DNA of 64,000 nucleotides, taken from NCBI GenBank assembly GCA_004298905.1, contig SCTK01000007.1:116547-180546 (forward strand). Reading direction: 5' to 3'. The notes beneath the pieces are model-generated. The model worked only from the letters and a program-made list of their open reading frames with translations, had not been told where the DNA came from and searched no databases. Of this stretch, positions 35,730 through 43,842 are shown one piece after another (within the stretch, counting starts at the first letter, position 1; the number at the start of each line of letters is the position of its first letter). This DNA is from Burkholderiaceae bacterium. Lineage in GTDB: Bacteria; Pseudomonadota; Gammaproteobacteria; Burkholderiales; Burkholderiaceae_D. Both the position numbers and the translations under genes were made by a program.

Positions 35730-35852
35730 CCCCCTTCTCCCGCAGGCGGGAGAAGGGCCGGGGATGAGGGCGACGAACATGGCTTTATGCTTGCAAGCAC
35801 GAAGATGGACGCGCCCTCACCCCCACCCCTCTCCCGCCTGCGGGAGAGGGGA
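35730..35852. repeat. Composite inverted repeat flanking a 37-base core
   Basis: CCCCTTCTCCCGCAGGCGGG (from 35731) continuing to GATGAGGGCG is matched in inverse by CGCCCTCACCCCCACCCCTC to GGGAGAGGGG ending near 35851. Each arm has its own palindrome (CTCCCGCAGGCGGGAG and CTCCCGCCTGCGGGAG). The architecture is the same as that of the repeat at 29003-29099, with different sequence: palindrome, purine-rich spacer, core, inverse. It lies between nif3 and mscL. Confidence 0.8.
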
Positions 35853-35859
35853 GATTCCA

Positions 35860-36300
35860 CTATTTCTTCAAACTATCGCGAATCTCGCGCAACAGCAGAA
35901 CGTCTTCCGTCGGTGGTGCGGGCGGTGCGCCAGCCTCTTCGGTGTGGGCCATGGCCTTGGCCTTGTTGATCAGGCGCACCATTTGAAAAATGATGAAGGC
36001 GAGAATGAGGAAGTTGATCAAGACCGTGATGAAGCTGCCATAGGCGAACAGCGGCACGCCCGCTTTGCTCAAGGCTTCATAGGTCATGGGGCCGCTGAAA
36101 TTGGCGGGTGGGTTTCCCAGCACTATGAAATAGTTGGAAAAATCCAGCCCGCCGATGACGCGGCCGGCCAGCGGCATGATCAAGTCCTTGACCATGGATT
36201 CGACGATTTTGCCGAATGCCGCGCCGATGATGACGCCGACGGCCAGATCCATCACGTTACCCTTGACGGCGAAGTTGCGAAACTCTTTCAGCATGCCCAT
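35860..36300 (-). CDS. mscL: Large-conductance mechanosensitive channel MscL
   Basis: 146 residues from the ATG at 36300, placed 4 bases after GGAGGCA. TM1 with the hydrophobic gate ([20 protein letters not shown]), a periplasmic loop, TM2 ([20 protein letters not shown]) and a C-terminal amphipathic bundle ([15 protein letters not shown]). MscL opens as a last resort during osmotic downshock. Typical length. Monocistronic, minus strand, beside the dispersed repeat. Confidence 0.96.
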   Translation of the reverse strand: MGMLKEFRNFAVKGNVMDLAVGVIIGAAFGKIVESMVKDLIMPLAGRVIGGLDFSNYFIVLGNPPANFSGPMTYEALSKAGVPLFAYGSFITVLINFLILAFIIFQMVRLINKAKAMAHTEEAGAPPAPPTEDVLLLREIRDSLKK

Positions 36301-36411
36301 GGTTGCCTCCATTCAGGTTTTATTGCGGTTTCAGGCCATTTTTAGTGCAACGACCGCAATATAAATGGGAAATCACTGGGTATCGACTTTATTTCGGTGA
36401 CCCCGTTCCGA

Positions 36412-36417
36412 TATAAT
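36412..36417 (+). promoter_or_regulatory. -10 element of the petABC promoter
   Basis: A perfect TATAAT about 100 bases before petA. No good -35 hexamer is at 16-18 bases (TTATTT or TTTATT only), so an activator may be needed. The 115-base leader of petA is otherwise featureless. Confidence 0.5.
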
Positions 36418-36514
36418 CGCGGGCTGTATAAGTTTCAGCCGAGTAGATTGCGCGGATTCCGCCCTTCTTTCGCATCCAATTCCTGCATTTTTGCAGTTTC
36501 CTGATGGGGTTTGT

Positions 36515-37129
36515 ATGAGTGACAACCAGCCTGCCGATAGCAGTCGGCGCTCTTGGCTAATCGCGACCTGCGCTACGGGCGGTGCGGCCACAGTCGCTGC
36601 AGCCGTTCCTTTTGCTTGCAGCTTTCAGCCGTCTGAGCGTGCCAAGGCCGCCGGTGCGCCGGTTGAGGTCGATATCGGCGACATCAAGCCGGGCGAGAAA
36701 AAAGTGGCCGAATGGCGCGGCAAGCCGGTGTGGATTCTGCGCCGCACGCCGGAAATGATCGCCTCGCTGAAGGAAACCGACGCCAAGGTGCTCGACCCCG
36801 AATCCAAGGACTTTTACGCCATGCCGACGCCCGACTACGCCAAGAACGAGGCGCGGTCACGCAAGGATCATCAGGAATATCTGGTGCTGGTGGGCATTTG
36901 CTCCCATCTGGGTTGCTCCCCCTCCGACAAGCTGACCCCCGGTGCGCAGCCTTCGCTGCCGGACGATTGGGCGGGCGGTTTTCTGTGTCCCTGCCACGGT
37001 TCGACCTTCGATCTGGCGGGCCGCGTGTATCAAAACAAACCTGCCAACCGCAACCTCGATGTGCCGCCCTACATGTTCCTGTCCGACACGCGCATCGTCA
37101 TCGGCAAAGATGAAAAAGGAGAAGCCTGA
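36515..37129 (+). CDS. petA: Ubiquinol-cytochrome c reductase Rieske iron-sulfur subunit
   Basis: 204 residues from the ATG at 36515 (MSDNQPADSSRRSWLIATC). An SRRSWL motif before the single membrane helix resembles a Tat signal-anchor, expected because the 2Fe-2S cluster is loaded in the cytoplasm. Cluster ligands are in CSHLGC and CPCHGS, with the disulfide-forming Cys in each box. Oxidises ubiquinol at the Qo site of the bc1 complex. The stop overlaps the petB start (TGATG). Confidence 0.96.
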   Translation: MSDNQPADSSRRSWLIATCATGGAATVAAAVPFACSFQPSERAKAAGAPVEVDIGDIKPGEKKVAEWRGKPVWILRRTPEMIASLKETDAKVLDPESKDFYAMPTPDYAKNEARSRKDHQEYLVLVGICSHLGCSPSDKLTPGAQPSLPDDWAGGFLCPCHGSTFDLAGRVYQNKPANRNLDVPPYMFLSDTRIVIGKDEKGEA

Positions 37130-38532
37130 TGGCCATGAAAGAAACTGAAGCCACCGGCATCATTGGCTGGGTTGACCAGCGCTTTCCGCTGCTGAGTTTG
37201 TGGAAAGACCACATGTCGGAGTACTACGCGCCGAAGAACTTCAACTTCTGGTATTTCTTCGGTTCGCTGGCGCTGCTGGTGCTGGTGCTGCAAATCGTCA
37301 CCGGCATTTTCCTGGTGATGCACTACAAACCGGACGCTTCGCTCAATGGCGCGGGCATCCCGGTCGCTTTTGCCAGTGTCGAATACATCATGCGCGACGT
37401 GCCCTGGGGCTGGTTGATCCGCTACCTGCACTCGACCGGCGCCTCGGCGTTTTTCATCGTCGTCTATTTGCACATGTTCCGTGGCCTGATGTACGGCTCC
37501 TACCGCAAGCCGCGTGAGCTGGTGTGGATTTTCGGCTGCCTGATTTTCCTCTGCCTGATGGCGGAAGCCTTCTTTGGCTACCTGCTCCCGTGGGGCCAGA
37601 TGTCCTACTGGGGCGCGCAGGTGATCGTCAACCTGTTCTCCGCGATTCCGGTCATCGGGCCTGATTTGTCGGTCTGGATTCGCGGCGACTTCGTGGTGGG
37701 CGATGCCACTCTGAACCGCTTCTTCTCCTTCCATGTGATCGCCATTCCGCTGGTGCTGCTCGGTCTGGTGGTGGCGCACATCATGGCGCTGCACGAAGTC
37801 GGCTCGAACAATCCCGACGGTGTGGAAATCAAGGACAAGAAAGACGCCCGCGGCAAACCGCTGGATGGCATTCCCTTCCATCCTTACTACACGGTGCACG
37901 ATCTGGTTGGCGTGGCAGGTTTCCTGCTGATTTTCTGCGCGGTCGTGTTCTTTGCGCCGACGCTGGGTGATTACTTCCTCGAAGCGAATAACTTCATTCC
38001 CGCCGATCCGCTCAAAACCCCGCCGCATATTGCGCCGGTCTGGTACTTCACGCCGTTCTATTCGATTCTGCGCGCCACGACCGAAGTGTTCGTGCACTGG
38101 GTCATGGTGCCGGCCGTGGCGGTCAGTGTGGTTGGGCTGTGGTTGAGCCGTGCGAGCCAGAACGTCAAGATCGGCGGCTCGATCGTTGGCGTGGTGCTGG
38201 CGGCGCTGCTGCTCACCATCGACGCCAAATTCTGGGGTGTGGTGCTGATGGGCCTGTCGGTGATGATTTTCTTTGGCCTGCCCTGGCTGGATCAGTCGCC
38301 GGTGAAGTCGATTCGTTATCGTCCCGGCTGGCACACGAGCGTGCTGCTGGTGTTCGTCGTCGCCTTCATGGTGCTGGGTTATCTGGGTGTACAGCCGCCG
38401 TCGCCGATGGGTCAGTGGGTCGCTTCGATCTGTGCGGTGCTGTACTTTGCATTTTTTGCGCTGATGCCGTGGTGGAGCAAGATGGGCAGCTTCAAGCCCG
38501 TGCCTGACCGCGTGAATTTCACCGCACACTAA
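37129..38532 (+). CDS. petB: Cytochrome b of the bc1 complex
   Basis: 467 residues, start overlapping the petA stop, with AAAAGGAGAAG upstream. Eight to nine helices. Heme-ligand histidine pairs lie in TM2 and TM4 (GWLIRYLHSTGASAFFIVVYLH and FFSFHVIAIPLVLLGLVVAHIMALHE), and the Qo-site PPHIAPVWYFTPFY (PEWY-like) block is present. The C-terminus has two to three additional helices beyond the eukaryotic minimum, usual in proteobacteria. Confidence 0.97.
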   Translation: MAMKETEATGIIGWVDQRFPLLSLWKDHMSEYYAPKNFNFWYFFGSLALLVLVLQIVTGIFLVMHYKPDASLNGAGIPVAFASVEYIMRDVPWGWLIRYLHSTGASAFFIVVYLHMFRGLMYGSYRKPRELVWIFGCLIFLCLMAEAFFGYLLPWGQMSYWGAQVIVNLFSAIPVIGPDLSVWIRGDFVVGDATLNRFFSFHVIAIPLVLLGLVVAHIMALHEVGSNNPDGVEIKDKKDARGKPLDGIPFHPYYTVHDLVGVAGFLLIFCAVVFFAPTLGDYFLEANNFIPADPLKTPPHIAPVWYFTPFYSILRATTEVFVHWVMVPAVAVSVVGLWLSRASQNVKIGGSIVGVVLAALLLTIDAKFWGVVLMGLSVMIFFGLPWLDQSPVKSIRYRPGWHTSVLLVFVVAFMVLGYLGVQPPSPMGQWVASICAVLYFAFFALMPWWSKMGSFKPVPDRVNFTAH

Positions 38533-38558
38533 TCAGCCCTGGCGAAAAGGATAAGCAT

Positions 38559-39308
38559 ATGAAAAAGATTTTTGCTCTGCTGGCGCTGGTGGTTCCGATG
38601 CTGGCATTTGCTTCCGGTGGCGAAGTTGCTCTGGACAGCGCGCCTGAGCGCAACACCGATCTGGCCGGTCTGCAACGCGGCGCCAAGTTGTTCGTCAACT
38701 ATTGCCTGAACTGCCACAGCGCCAGCATGGTGCGCTACAACCGCATGAAAGACATTGGCCTGACCGAGCAGCAGATCAAGGACAATCTGCTGTTTGCCGG
38801 CGCCAAGGTGGGCGACACGATGAACGTGGCGATGAATGCGGCGGATGCCAAGGCCTGGTTCGGCGCGCGTCCGCCCGATCTGTCGCTGGTGGCACGTGCA
38901 CGCGGCACGGATTGGCTCTACACCTATATGCGCAGCTTCTACCGCGACGAATCGCGCCCGACCGGCTGGAACAACACCGTGTTCCCCAATGTCGGCATGC
39001 CGCATGTGTTGTGGGAATTGCAGGGCGTGTATGAAAAGCCCGCCGCCGAAGCTGAAGAAAAGGGTCATGCCGAGGGCCATGAAGCTGCTCTGCATGCACC
39101 GGTGGTATTGAAGCAAGTCAGCCCCGGCAAACTGAGCCCCGCCGAATACGATGCGGCGGTCGCCGATCTGGTCGGCTTCCTGGAGTGGATGGGCGAGCCG
39201 CAACAGAATTACCGCAAGCAACTGGGCGTTTGGGTTCTGATCTTCCTGGCGTTCTTCTGGGTTGTCGCCTGGCGCTTCAACGCGGCGTATTGGAAAGACG
39301 TCAAATAA
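38559..39308 (+). CDS. petC: Cytochrome c1 of the bc1 complex
   Basis: 249 residues with AAAAGGATAAG before the ATG. Cleavable signal peptide (MKKIFALLALVVPMLAFA), heme site CLNCH, likely axial Met in FPNVGMPHV, and a C-terminal anchor (LGVWVLIFLAFFWVVAWRF). A His/Glu-rich insertion (EAEEKGHAEGHEAALH) precedes the anchor, as in many Burkholderiales c1 proteins. Passes electrons from the Rieske protein to cytochrome c. Last gene of petABC. Confidence 0.96.
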   Translation: MKKIFALLALVVPMLAFASGGEVALDSAPERNTDLAGLQRGAKLFVNYCLNCHSASMVRYNRMKDIGLTEQQIKDNLLFAGAKVGDTMNVAMNAADAKAWFGARPPDLSLVARARGTDWLYTYMRSFYRDESRPTGWNNTVFPNVGMPHVLWELQGVYEKPAAEAEEKGHAEGHEAALHAPVVLKQVSPGKLSPAEYDAAVADLVGFLEWMGEPQQNYRKQLGVWVLIFLAFFWVVAWRFNAAYWKDVK

Positions 39309-39502
39309 TTCAGCAACCGCTGAGCGTGCAGGGTGAGCCTAGAGCAGTACTGGTTAAGTAAAAATCGGACGTGGCGATCATTGCATTGATCGTACTTCTT
39401 GTTTCGTATTGTCTGCGTTCGCCCGCCTGCGGCTGCTCACGACAAAACGAATACTTGTTCAGTCGGCCCCCGCCCACCCTGCACTTTTTGGAGAGGTAAA
39501 TC

Positions 39503-40111
39503 ATGATGGTCCTTTATTCCGGTACCACCTGCCCATTTTCGCAGCGCTGCCGCTTTGTGCTGTTTGAAAAAGGCATGGACTTTGAAATCCGCGATGTGGA
39601 TCTGTTCAACAAGCCCGAAGACATTGCGGTGATGAATCCGTACGGGCAATTGCCGATTCTGGTCGAGCGCGATCTGATTCTGTATGAATCGAACATCATC
39701 AACGAATACATCGACGAGCGCTTTCCGCATCCGCAACTGATGCCCGCCGATCCGGTGATGCGCGCACGCACACGGCTGTTCCTGTTCAATTTTGAACGCG
39801 AACTATTCGTGCATGTCAGCACACTGGAAGAGCGTCATCGGCCGAATGAAAAGGCGCAGGAAAAAGCCCGCGCTGCGATTCGCGACCGGCTCACGCAACT
39901 GGCCCCGGTGTTCCTGAAAAACAAATACATGCTGGGCGAAGAATTTTCCATGCTCGACGTGGCGATTGCGCCGCTGCTCTGGCGTCTCGGTCACTACGGC
40001 ATTGACCTGCCCAAGACGGCGGCCCCAGTGCAGAAATATGGCGAGCGCATTTTCAGCCGTCCCGCCTATATTGAAGCACTGACCCCTTCCGAAAAGGTCA
40101 TGCGTCGTTAA
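39503..40111 (+). CDS. sspA: Stringent starvation protein A (GST fold)
   Basis: 202 residues with TTGGAGAGGTAAATC before two adjacent ATGs. N-terminal thioredoxin-like domain (YSGTTCPFSQRCRFVLFEKG, DVDLFNKPEDIAVMNPYGQL) and C-terminal all-helical GST domain. SspA lacks glutathione transferase activity and binds RNA polymerase, affecting stress survival genes. The petABC-sspA-sspB order is characteristic of beta- and gammaproteobacteria. The 194-base gap before it contains a 10-bp inverted pair, GTGCAGGGTG and CACCCTGCAC. Confidence 0.95.
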   Translation: MMVLYSGTTCPFSQRCRFVLFEKGMDFEIRDVDLFNKPEDIAVMNPYGQLPILVERDLILYESNIINEYIDERFPHPQLMPADPVMRARTRLFLFNFERELFVHVSTLEERHRPNEKAQEKARAAIRDRLTQLAPVFLKNKYMLGEEFSMLDVAIAPLLWRLGHYGIDLPKTAAPVQKYGERIFSRPAYIEALTPSEKVMRR

Positions 40112-40172
40112 GGTCGTGCGGCGGCTCGGTAACGAGCCGTCGGCTGCCGACTGCACCGCTGGCTGTTGTTAG

Positions 40173-40613
40173 ATGTCCGAAACTTCCACCAAACCCTATC
40201 TGATCCGCGCGCTCTACGAGTGGTGTACCGATAACGGCTACACCCCGTATATTTCCGTGCGTGTCGATGCACGCACGCAAGTGCCGATGGAACATGTGAA
40301 GGATGGCGAGATCGTGCTCAACATCGGCGCACTCGCAACCCAGGGTCTGGAAATCAACAATGAAATGATCGCGTTTGAAGCGCGCTTCAACGCTGTGGCG
40401 CGGCAGATTTTTGTGCCGGTCAACAGTGTCAGCGCAATTTATGCGCGTGAGACCGGTCACGGCATGATGTTCGAACCGACTGAAGCGCCTGCACCCGCGC
40501 CGGAGGCCGGCGGCTTGAAGGTGGTGGACAACGATGCTGAACCAACGCCAGACGACACGCCGCCGGATCATCCCCCCAACGGTAATCGGCCCGCGCTCAA
40601 GCGGGTGAAGTGA
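40173..40613 (+). CDS. sspB: ClpXP protease specificity-enhancing factor SspB
   Basis: 146 residues. The folded substrate-binding domain (residues 1-105: KPYLIRALYEWCTDNGYTPY, GEIVLNIGALATQGLEI, VNSVSAIYARETGHGM) is followed by a Pro/Glu-rich linker and the short C-terminal ClpX-docking tail (RPALKRVK). SspB delivers ssrA-tagged peptides and other substrates to ClpXP. It starts 61 bases after sspA and is probably cotranscribed. Confidence 0.94.
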   Translation: MSETSTKPYLIRALYEWCTDNGYTPYISVRVDARTQVPMEHVKDGEIVLNIGALATQGLEINNEMIAFEARFNAVARQIFVPVNSVSAIYARETGHGMMFEPTEAPAPAPEAGGLKVVDNDAEPTPDDTPPDHPPNGNRPALKRVK

Positions 40614-40639
40614 CGAGGCGAGGTGAAACAACGCAGAGG

Positions 40640-40645
40640 TATAAT
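40640..40645 (+). promoter_or_regulatory. -10 element of the tRNA-Thr promoter
   Basis: A perfect TATAAT 50 bases before the tRNA-Thr gene, followed by a GC-rich discriminator (CCGACCGCG) typical of stringently controlled stable-RNA promoters. The -35 region is not obvious. Confidence 0.5.
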
Positions 40646-40694
40646 CCGACCGCGTTTTTTTCTTGCGGTTTTCCTGTAGTGATTTCTGCAGTAC

Positions 40695-40770
40695 GCCGGT
40701 TTAGCTCAGCTGGTAGAGCACCCGCCTTGTAAGCGGAAGGTCATCTGTTCGATTCAGATAACCGGCACCA
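40695..40770 (+). tRNA. tRNA-Thr (anticodon TGT)
   Basis: 76 bases with encoded CCA. Acceptor GCCGGTT pairs with AACCGGC (40760-40766). Anticodon loop CTTGTAA gives TGT, reading ACA/ACG. The first anticodon-stem pair would be C-A rather than Watson-Crick; the other four pair. The 3' end is 12 bases from the convergent ubiX stop. Confidence 0.93.
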
Positions 40771-40782
40771 CTCCCACTCGTT

Positions 40783-41379
40783 TTATTCTTCGCCGCCACT
40801 CATGCCGTTCCAGGGCGGACTCAGCGTTTGTTTGATGCCGACCAGCGACAACACGCGGCCGATGGTGTGATCGACCATCTCGGCAATATTTTTCGGCCGT
40901 TGATAAAAACCGGGCAGGGGCGGGAAGATGATGCCGCCCATTTCCGTCACCGATGTCATGTTGCGCAGGTGCGCGAGGTTGAGTGGCGTTTCGCGCACCA
41001 TCAATATCAGACGGCGGCGCTCTTTCAGCGTGACATCGGCGGCGCGGCTGATCAGATTATCGGACAGGCCATTCGCAATGGCGGCCAGCGTTTTCATCGA
41101 ACAGGGCGCCACGATCATGGCGTCGGTGGCAAACGAACCGCTGGCGATGCAGGCGCCGACATCGCGTACATTGTGTACGACATGGGCCAGCGCCTCGACT
41201 TCCTTGCGCGGCCACTCGGTTTCCTGTTGCAGGGTCAGCCCCCCGGCACTGGAAATCATCAAATGCGTTTCCACCTCGGGCCGGCTGCGTAATACCTGCA
41301 ACAAGCGCACGCCATAGATCGCGCCAGTGGCGCCGGTGATGGCCACCACAACACGACGCGAGGCGGGCGCAGCGTTCAT
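40783..41379 (-). CDS. ubiX: Flavin prenyltransferase UbiX
   Basis: 198 residues. Makes prenylated FMN, the cofactor of UbiD decarboxylase in ubiquinone synthesis. Motifs: VVVAITGATGAIYGVRLL (FMN phosphate-binding), IASGSFATDAMIVAPCSMKTLAAIANG and RRRLILMVRETPLNLAHL. It starts 1 base after the grxD stop and is probably translationally coupled. The C-terminal 15 residues are variable. Confidence 0.95.
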   Translation of the reverse strand: MNAAPASRRVVVAITGATGAIYGVRLLQVLRSRPEVETHLMISSAGGLTLQQETEWPRKEVEALAHVVHNVRDVGACIASGSFATDAMIVAPCSMKTLAAIANGLSDNLISRAADVTLKERRRLILMVRETPLNLAHLRNMTSVTEMGGIIFPPLPGFYQRPKNIAEMVDHTIGRVLSLVGIKQTLSPPWNGMSGGEE

Positions 41380-41380
41380 C

Positions 41381-41695
41381 TCACACCACGTCTTTCAGCA
41401 ATTCCTTCAGCTCGCCCGACTCATCCATTTCCGCCATGATGTCCGCGCCGCCGATGAATTCGCCCTTCACGTACAGCTGCGGAATCGTTGGCCAGTTGGC
41501 GTATTCCTTGATGCCCTCGCGGATCGCTGCATCTTCCAGCACATTGACAGTCACCAATGTGCTGACGCCGTTGGCTTTGAGAATTTGGATAGCACGGCCG
41601 GAAAAGCCGCACTGGGGAAATTGCGCCGTCCCTTTCATGAACAGCACGATGGGGTTTTCGGTCACGGTTTGGCGAATCAGTTCCTGGGTATTCAT
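41381..41695 (-). CDS. grxD: Monothiol glutaredoxin Grx4
   Basis: 104 residues with GAAGGTG before the ATG. Monothiol active site CGFSG preceded by FMKGTAQFPQ, followed by the glutathione-binding WPTIPQLYVKGEFIGGADI. Grx4-type proteins carry and transfer 2Fe-2S clusters rather than reduce disulfides. Lies between prmC and ubiX as in many Burkholderiales. Confidence 0.96.
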   Translation of the reverse strand: MNTQELIRQTVTENPIVLFMKGTAQFPQCGFSGRAIQILKANGVSTLVTVNVLEDAAIREGIKEYANWPTIPQLYVKGEFIGGADIMAEMDESGELKELLKDVV

Positions 41696-41734
41696 AAAGC
41701 ACCTTCAAGCAAGCGGGGGGAGGATTTTACCAGT

Positions 41735-42562
41735 CTAGAGCATTTGCCCGCCGCTGACGCGGGCATGTCCGGCCAGGTCGCATTTGCTTCCAATCCGGCC
41801 GAATTCGGCCTGCTCCAACAACGCGCACACCGCATCCGCCTGATCGTAACCATGCTCTAGCCAGAGCCAGCCGCCTGCCTGCAAATAGCCGCCCGCCTGC
41901 GCAATGATTTCGCGGTAAGCGGACAAGCCATCGGCGTTGTCGGTCAAAGCTTGCGGCGGCTCAAAGCGCAGATCACCTTGTTGCAAGTGCGGGTCGCTCG
42001 CGGCGATATAAGGCGGGTTGGAAACGATCACATCGAAACGCTGCGGCGGCAGCGCTTGCCACCAATCGCTTTCGATGAATGTCACGGCCGCTTCCAGCTG
42101 CGCCGCATTGCCACGCGCCACCGCCAGCGCGGCCGGGCTGACATCGCTTGCGCTCACGTTGGCGTGCGGCGCTTCCAGTGCCAGCGTCACCGCAATCGCG
42201 CCGCTGCCGGTGCCCAGATCGAGCACAGCGGGTGCCTCTTGTCCGTGCAGGCAATCAAGCACCGTCTCCACCAGCAATTCGGTTTCCGGGCGCGGAATCA
42301 ACACCTGCTCGTTGACGCGAAACGGCCGCCCATAGAATTCGCGCGTGCCCAGCAAATACGCCATCGGCCGCCCATGCAGCCGTTGATGGCCCAGGTGCAG
42401 AAACACCGCCACCTGTTCTGCGCTGGGCCGATGCTCACGCCGCGTAATCAATTGTTCGCGTGACAGCCCGGTGACATGGCACAACAGCATGCGCGTTTCC
42501 AGCGCGGGCAGCGTGCAGGCTTGCAGCAACTGTGCGATGGTCGGTAAATTCGTTTCGTTCAT
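41735..42562 (-). CDS. prmC: Peptide chain release factor N5-glutamine methyltransferase PrmC
   Basis: 275 residues. Methylates the GGQ glutamine of RF1 and RF2. N-terminal helical substrate domain, SAM-binding motif I (VLDLGTGSGAIAVTLALE), and the catalytic NPPY (VSNPPYIAA). In relatives it directly follows hemA and prfA; here those two genes are 17 kb away at 59.8-62.1 kb, so the usual operon is split. Confidence 0.95.
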   Translation of the reverse strand: MNETNLPTIAQLLQACTLPALETRMLLCHVTGLSREQLITRREHRPSAEQVAVFLHLGHQRLHGRPMAYLLGTREFYGRPFRVNEQVLIPRPETELLVETVLDCLHGQEAPAVLDLGTGSGAIAVTLALEAPHANVSASDVSPAALAVARGNAAQLEAAVTFIESDWWQALPPQRFDVIVSNPPYIAASDPHLQQGDLRFEPPQALTDNADGLSAYREIIAQAGGYLQAGGWLWLEHGYDQADAVCALLEQAEFGRIGSKCDLAGHARVSGGQML

Positions 42563-42580
42563 CCGATAGCAGTGCCTCGC

Positions 42581-43270
42581 TTATTGCTTCAACGCGCCAA
42601 ACACTTTTTGCAGAATCGCACTGCCCGTGCCGACTGGGTCGCTGCGGATTGCGCGTTCTTCTTCGGCGATCATCAGGTACAAGCCATCGAGCGCTTTGGC
42701 GGTGACGTAGCGTTCGACCGTGGATTGATCTTCCTTCACCAGACCGAGTTGCACGCCTTTGCCCGCGAGGGCATTGTATTTTTGCGCGAGGCCAACTTGC
42801 GCGGTGGCTTTCTTGACGATGGGGAGAAATTTCTGCGCCAGTGGGCTTTGCGTTTTTTCCTTGAAATACTGGGTCACGGCATCGTCGCCGCCGCTGAGAA
42901 TTTTCTTCGCATCGGCCACGCGCATTTGTTTGACGGCGTCGATCAGTAGCGTCTTGGCTTCCGGCACGGCGGCTTCGGCGGCGCGGTTCATCGCCAGCAC
43001 CAGTTCATCGGCCTGCTTTTGCATGCCTAAAAACTTCAAGCCCTTTTCAATTTTTTGCAGAGAATCGGGCAGGGGAAGTTTCACCTTGGGGTTGCCAAAA
43101 AAACCATCGGTCACGCCCAGCTTGCTGACGGCCGCCGTCGAACCTTTTTGCAATGCCGCCTTCAAACCGCTGGTGGCATCGGTCTGGCTCAGCCACGATA
43201 CATCCGCGCCGGCAGGCAAAGCAAAGAAAAGGCCGGCCCAGCCTATAATCAACATCGTCATTCGTTTCAT
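42581..43270 (-). CDS. DUF4197 family exported protein
   Basis: 229 residues from the ATG at 43270, placed 8 bases after GAGGTG; the long upstream frame belongs to the opposite strand's gene. Signal peptide MKRMTMLIIGWAGLFFALPA cut near AGADV. Mature part has the DUF4197 pattern: GLKAALQKGSTAAVSKLG, LPLPDSLQKIEKGLKFLG, and a C-terminal TAKALDGLYLMIAEEERAIR. Function unknown; predicted helical and periplasmic. Its start codon is 13 bases from the divergent TlpA-like gene. Confidence 0.88.
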   Translation of the reverse strand: MKRMTMLIIGWAGLFFALPAGADVSWLSQTDATSGLKAALQKGSTAAVSKLGVTDGFFGNPKVKLPLPDSLQKIEKGLKFLGMQKQADELVLAMNRAAEAAVPEAKTLLIDAVKQMRVADAKKILSGGDDAVTQYFKEKTQSPLAQKFLPIVKKATAQVGLAQKYNALAGKGVQLGLVKEDQSTVERYVTAKALDGLYLMIAEEERAIRSDPVGTGSAILQKVFGALKQ

Positions 43271-43283
43271 TACACACCTCGTC

Positions 43284-43820
43284 ATGGATAACCAATCTTC
43301 CACACCTGCCCAGCCGAAACGTCGGCGGTTTATCGCATTGACCGCTGCTGGCGGCCTGCTGGCGATTATCGCGCTGGCTGGGCTGCTTTGGTTCTGGCCT
43401 ATCAGCGAAGCGCCGCAAGTCACCTTCACCGGGCTGGACGGGCAGAAACAGAGTACCGCAGATTTGCGCGGCAAGGTGGTGCTGGTGAATTTCTGGGCCA
43501 CCAGTTGCACTACCTGCGTGGGCGAAATGCCCAAGATTATTGAAACCTATAACAAATATCACGCACAGGGTTTTGAAACGATTGCGGTGGCGATGTCCTA
43601 CGACCGCCCGGACTATGTGCTCAATTTCGCCACCACACGCAAATTGCCGTTCACCGTCGCGCTCGACCCGCAAGGCGAACTGGCGAAAAATTTCGGCAAT
43701 GTCAGCGTCACGCCAACGACTTTCCTGATCGACAAGCGAGGCCACGTGATTCGCCGTTACATCGGCGAGCCGGATTTCGACGCGTTGCACGCCTTGCTGG
43801 AAAAAGAGTTGCGCGGTTGA
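43284..43820 (+). CDS. TlpA-like membrane-anchored thioredoxin
   Basis: 178 residues from the ATG at 43284. A basic N-terminus (QPKRRRFIAL), one membrane anchor (AAGGLLAIIALAGLLWFW), then a periplasmic thioredoxin fold with active site WATSCTTCVGEMP (CTTC) and the cis-Pro region VSVTPTTFLID. TlpA/ResA proteins reduce disulfides during cytochrome c or oxidase assembly. No clear ribosome site; the promoter must overlap the divergent DUF4197 gene. Confidence 0.9.
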   Translation: MDNQSSTPAQPKRRRFIALTAAGGLLAIIALAGLLWFWPISEAPQVTFTGLDGQKQSTADLRGKVVLVNFWATSCTTCVGEMPKIIETYNKYHAQGFETIAVAMSYDRPDYVLNFATTRKLPFTVALDPQGELAKNFGNVSVTPTTFLIDKRGHVIRRYIGEPDFDALHALLEKELRG

Positions 43821-43842
43821 GGAATTGACGGATCGAATCGGG

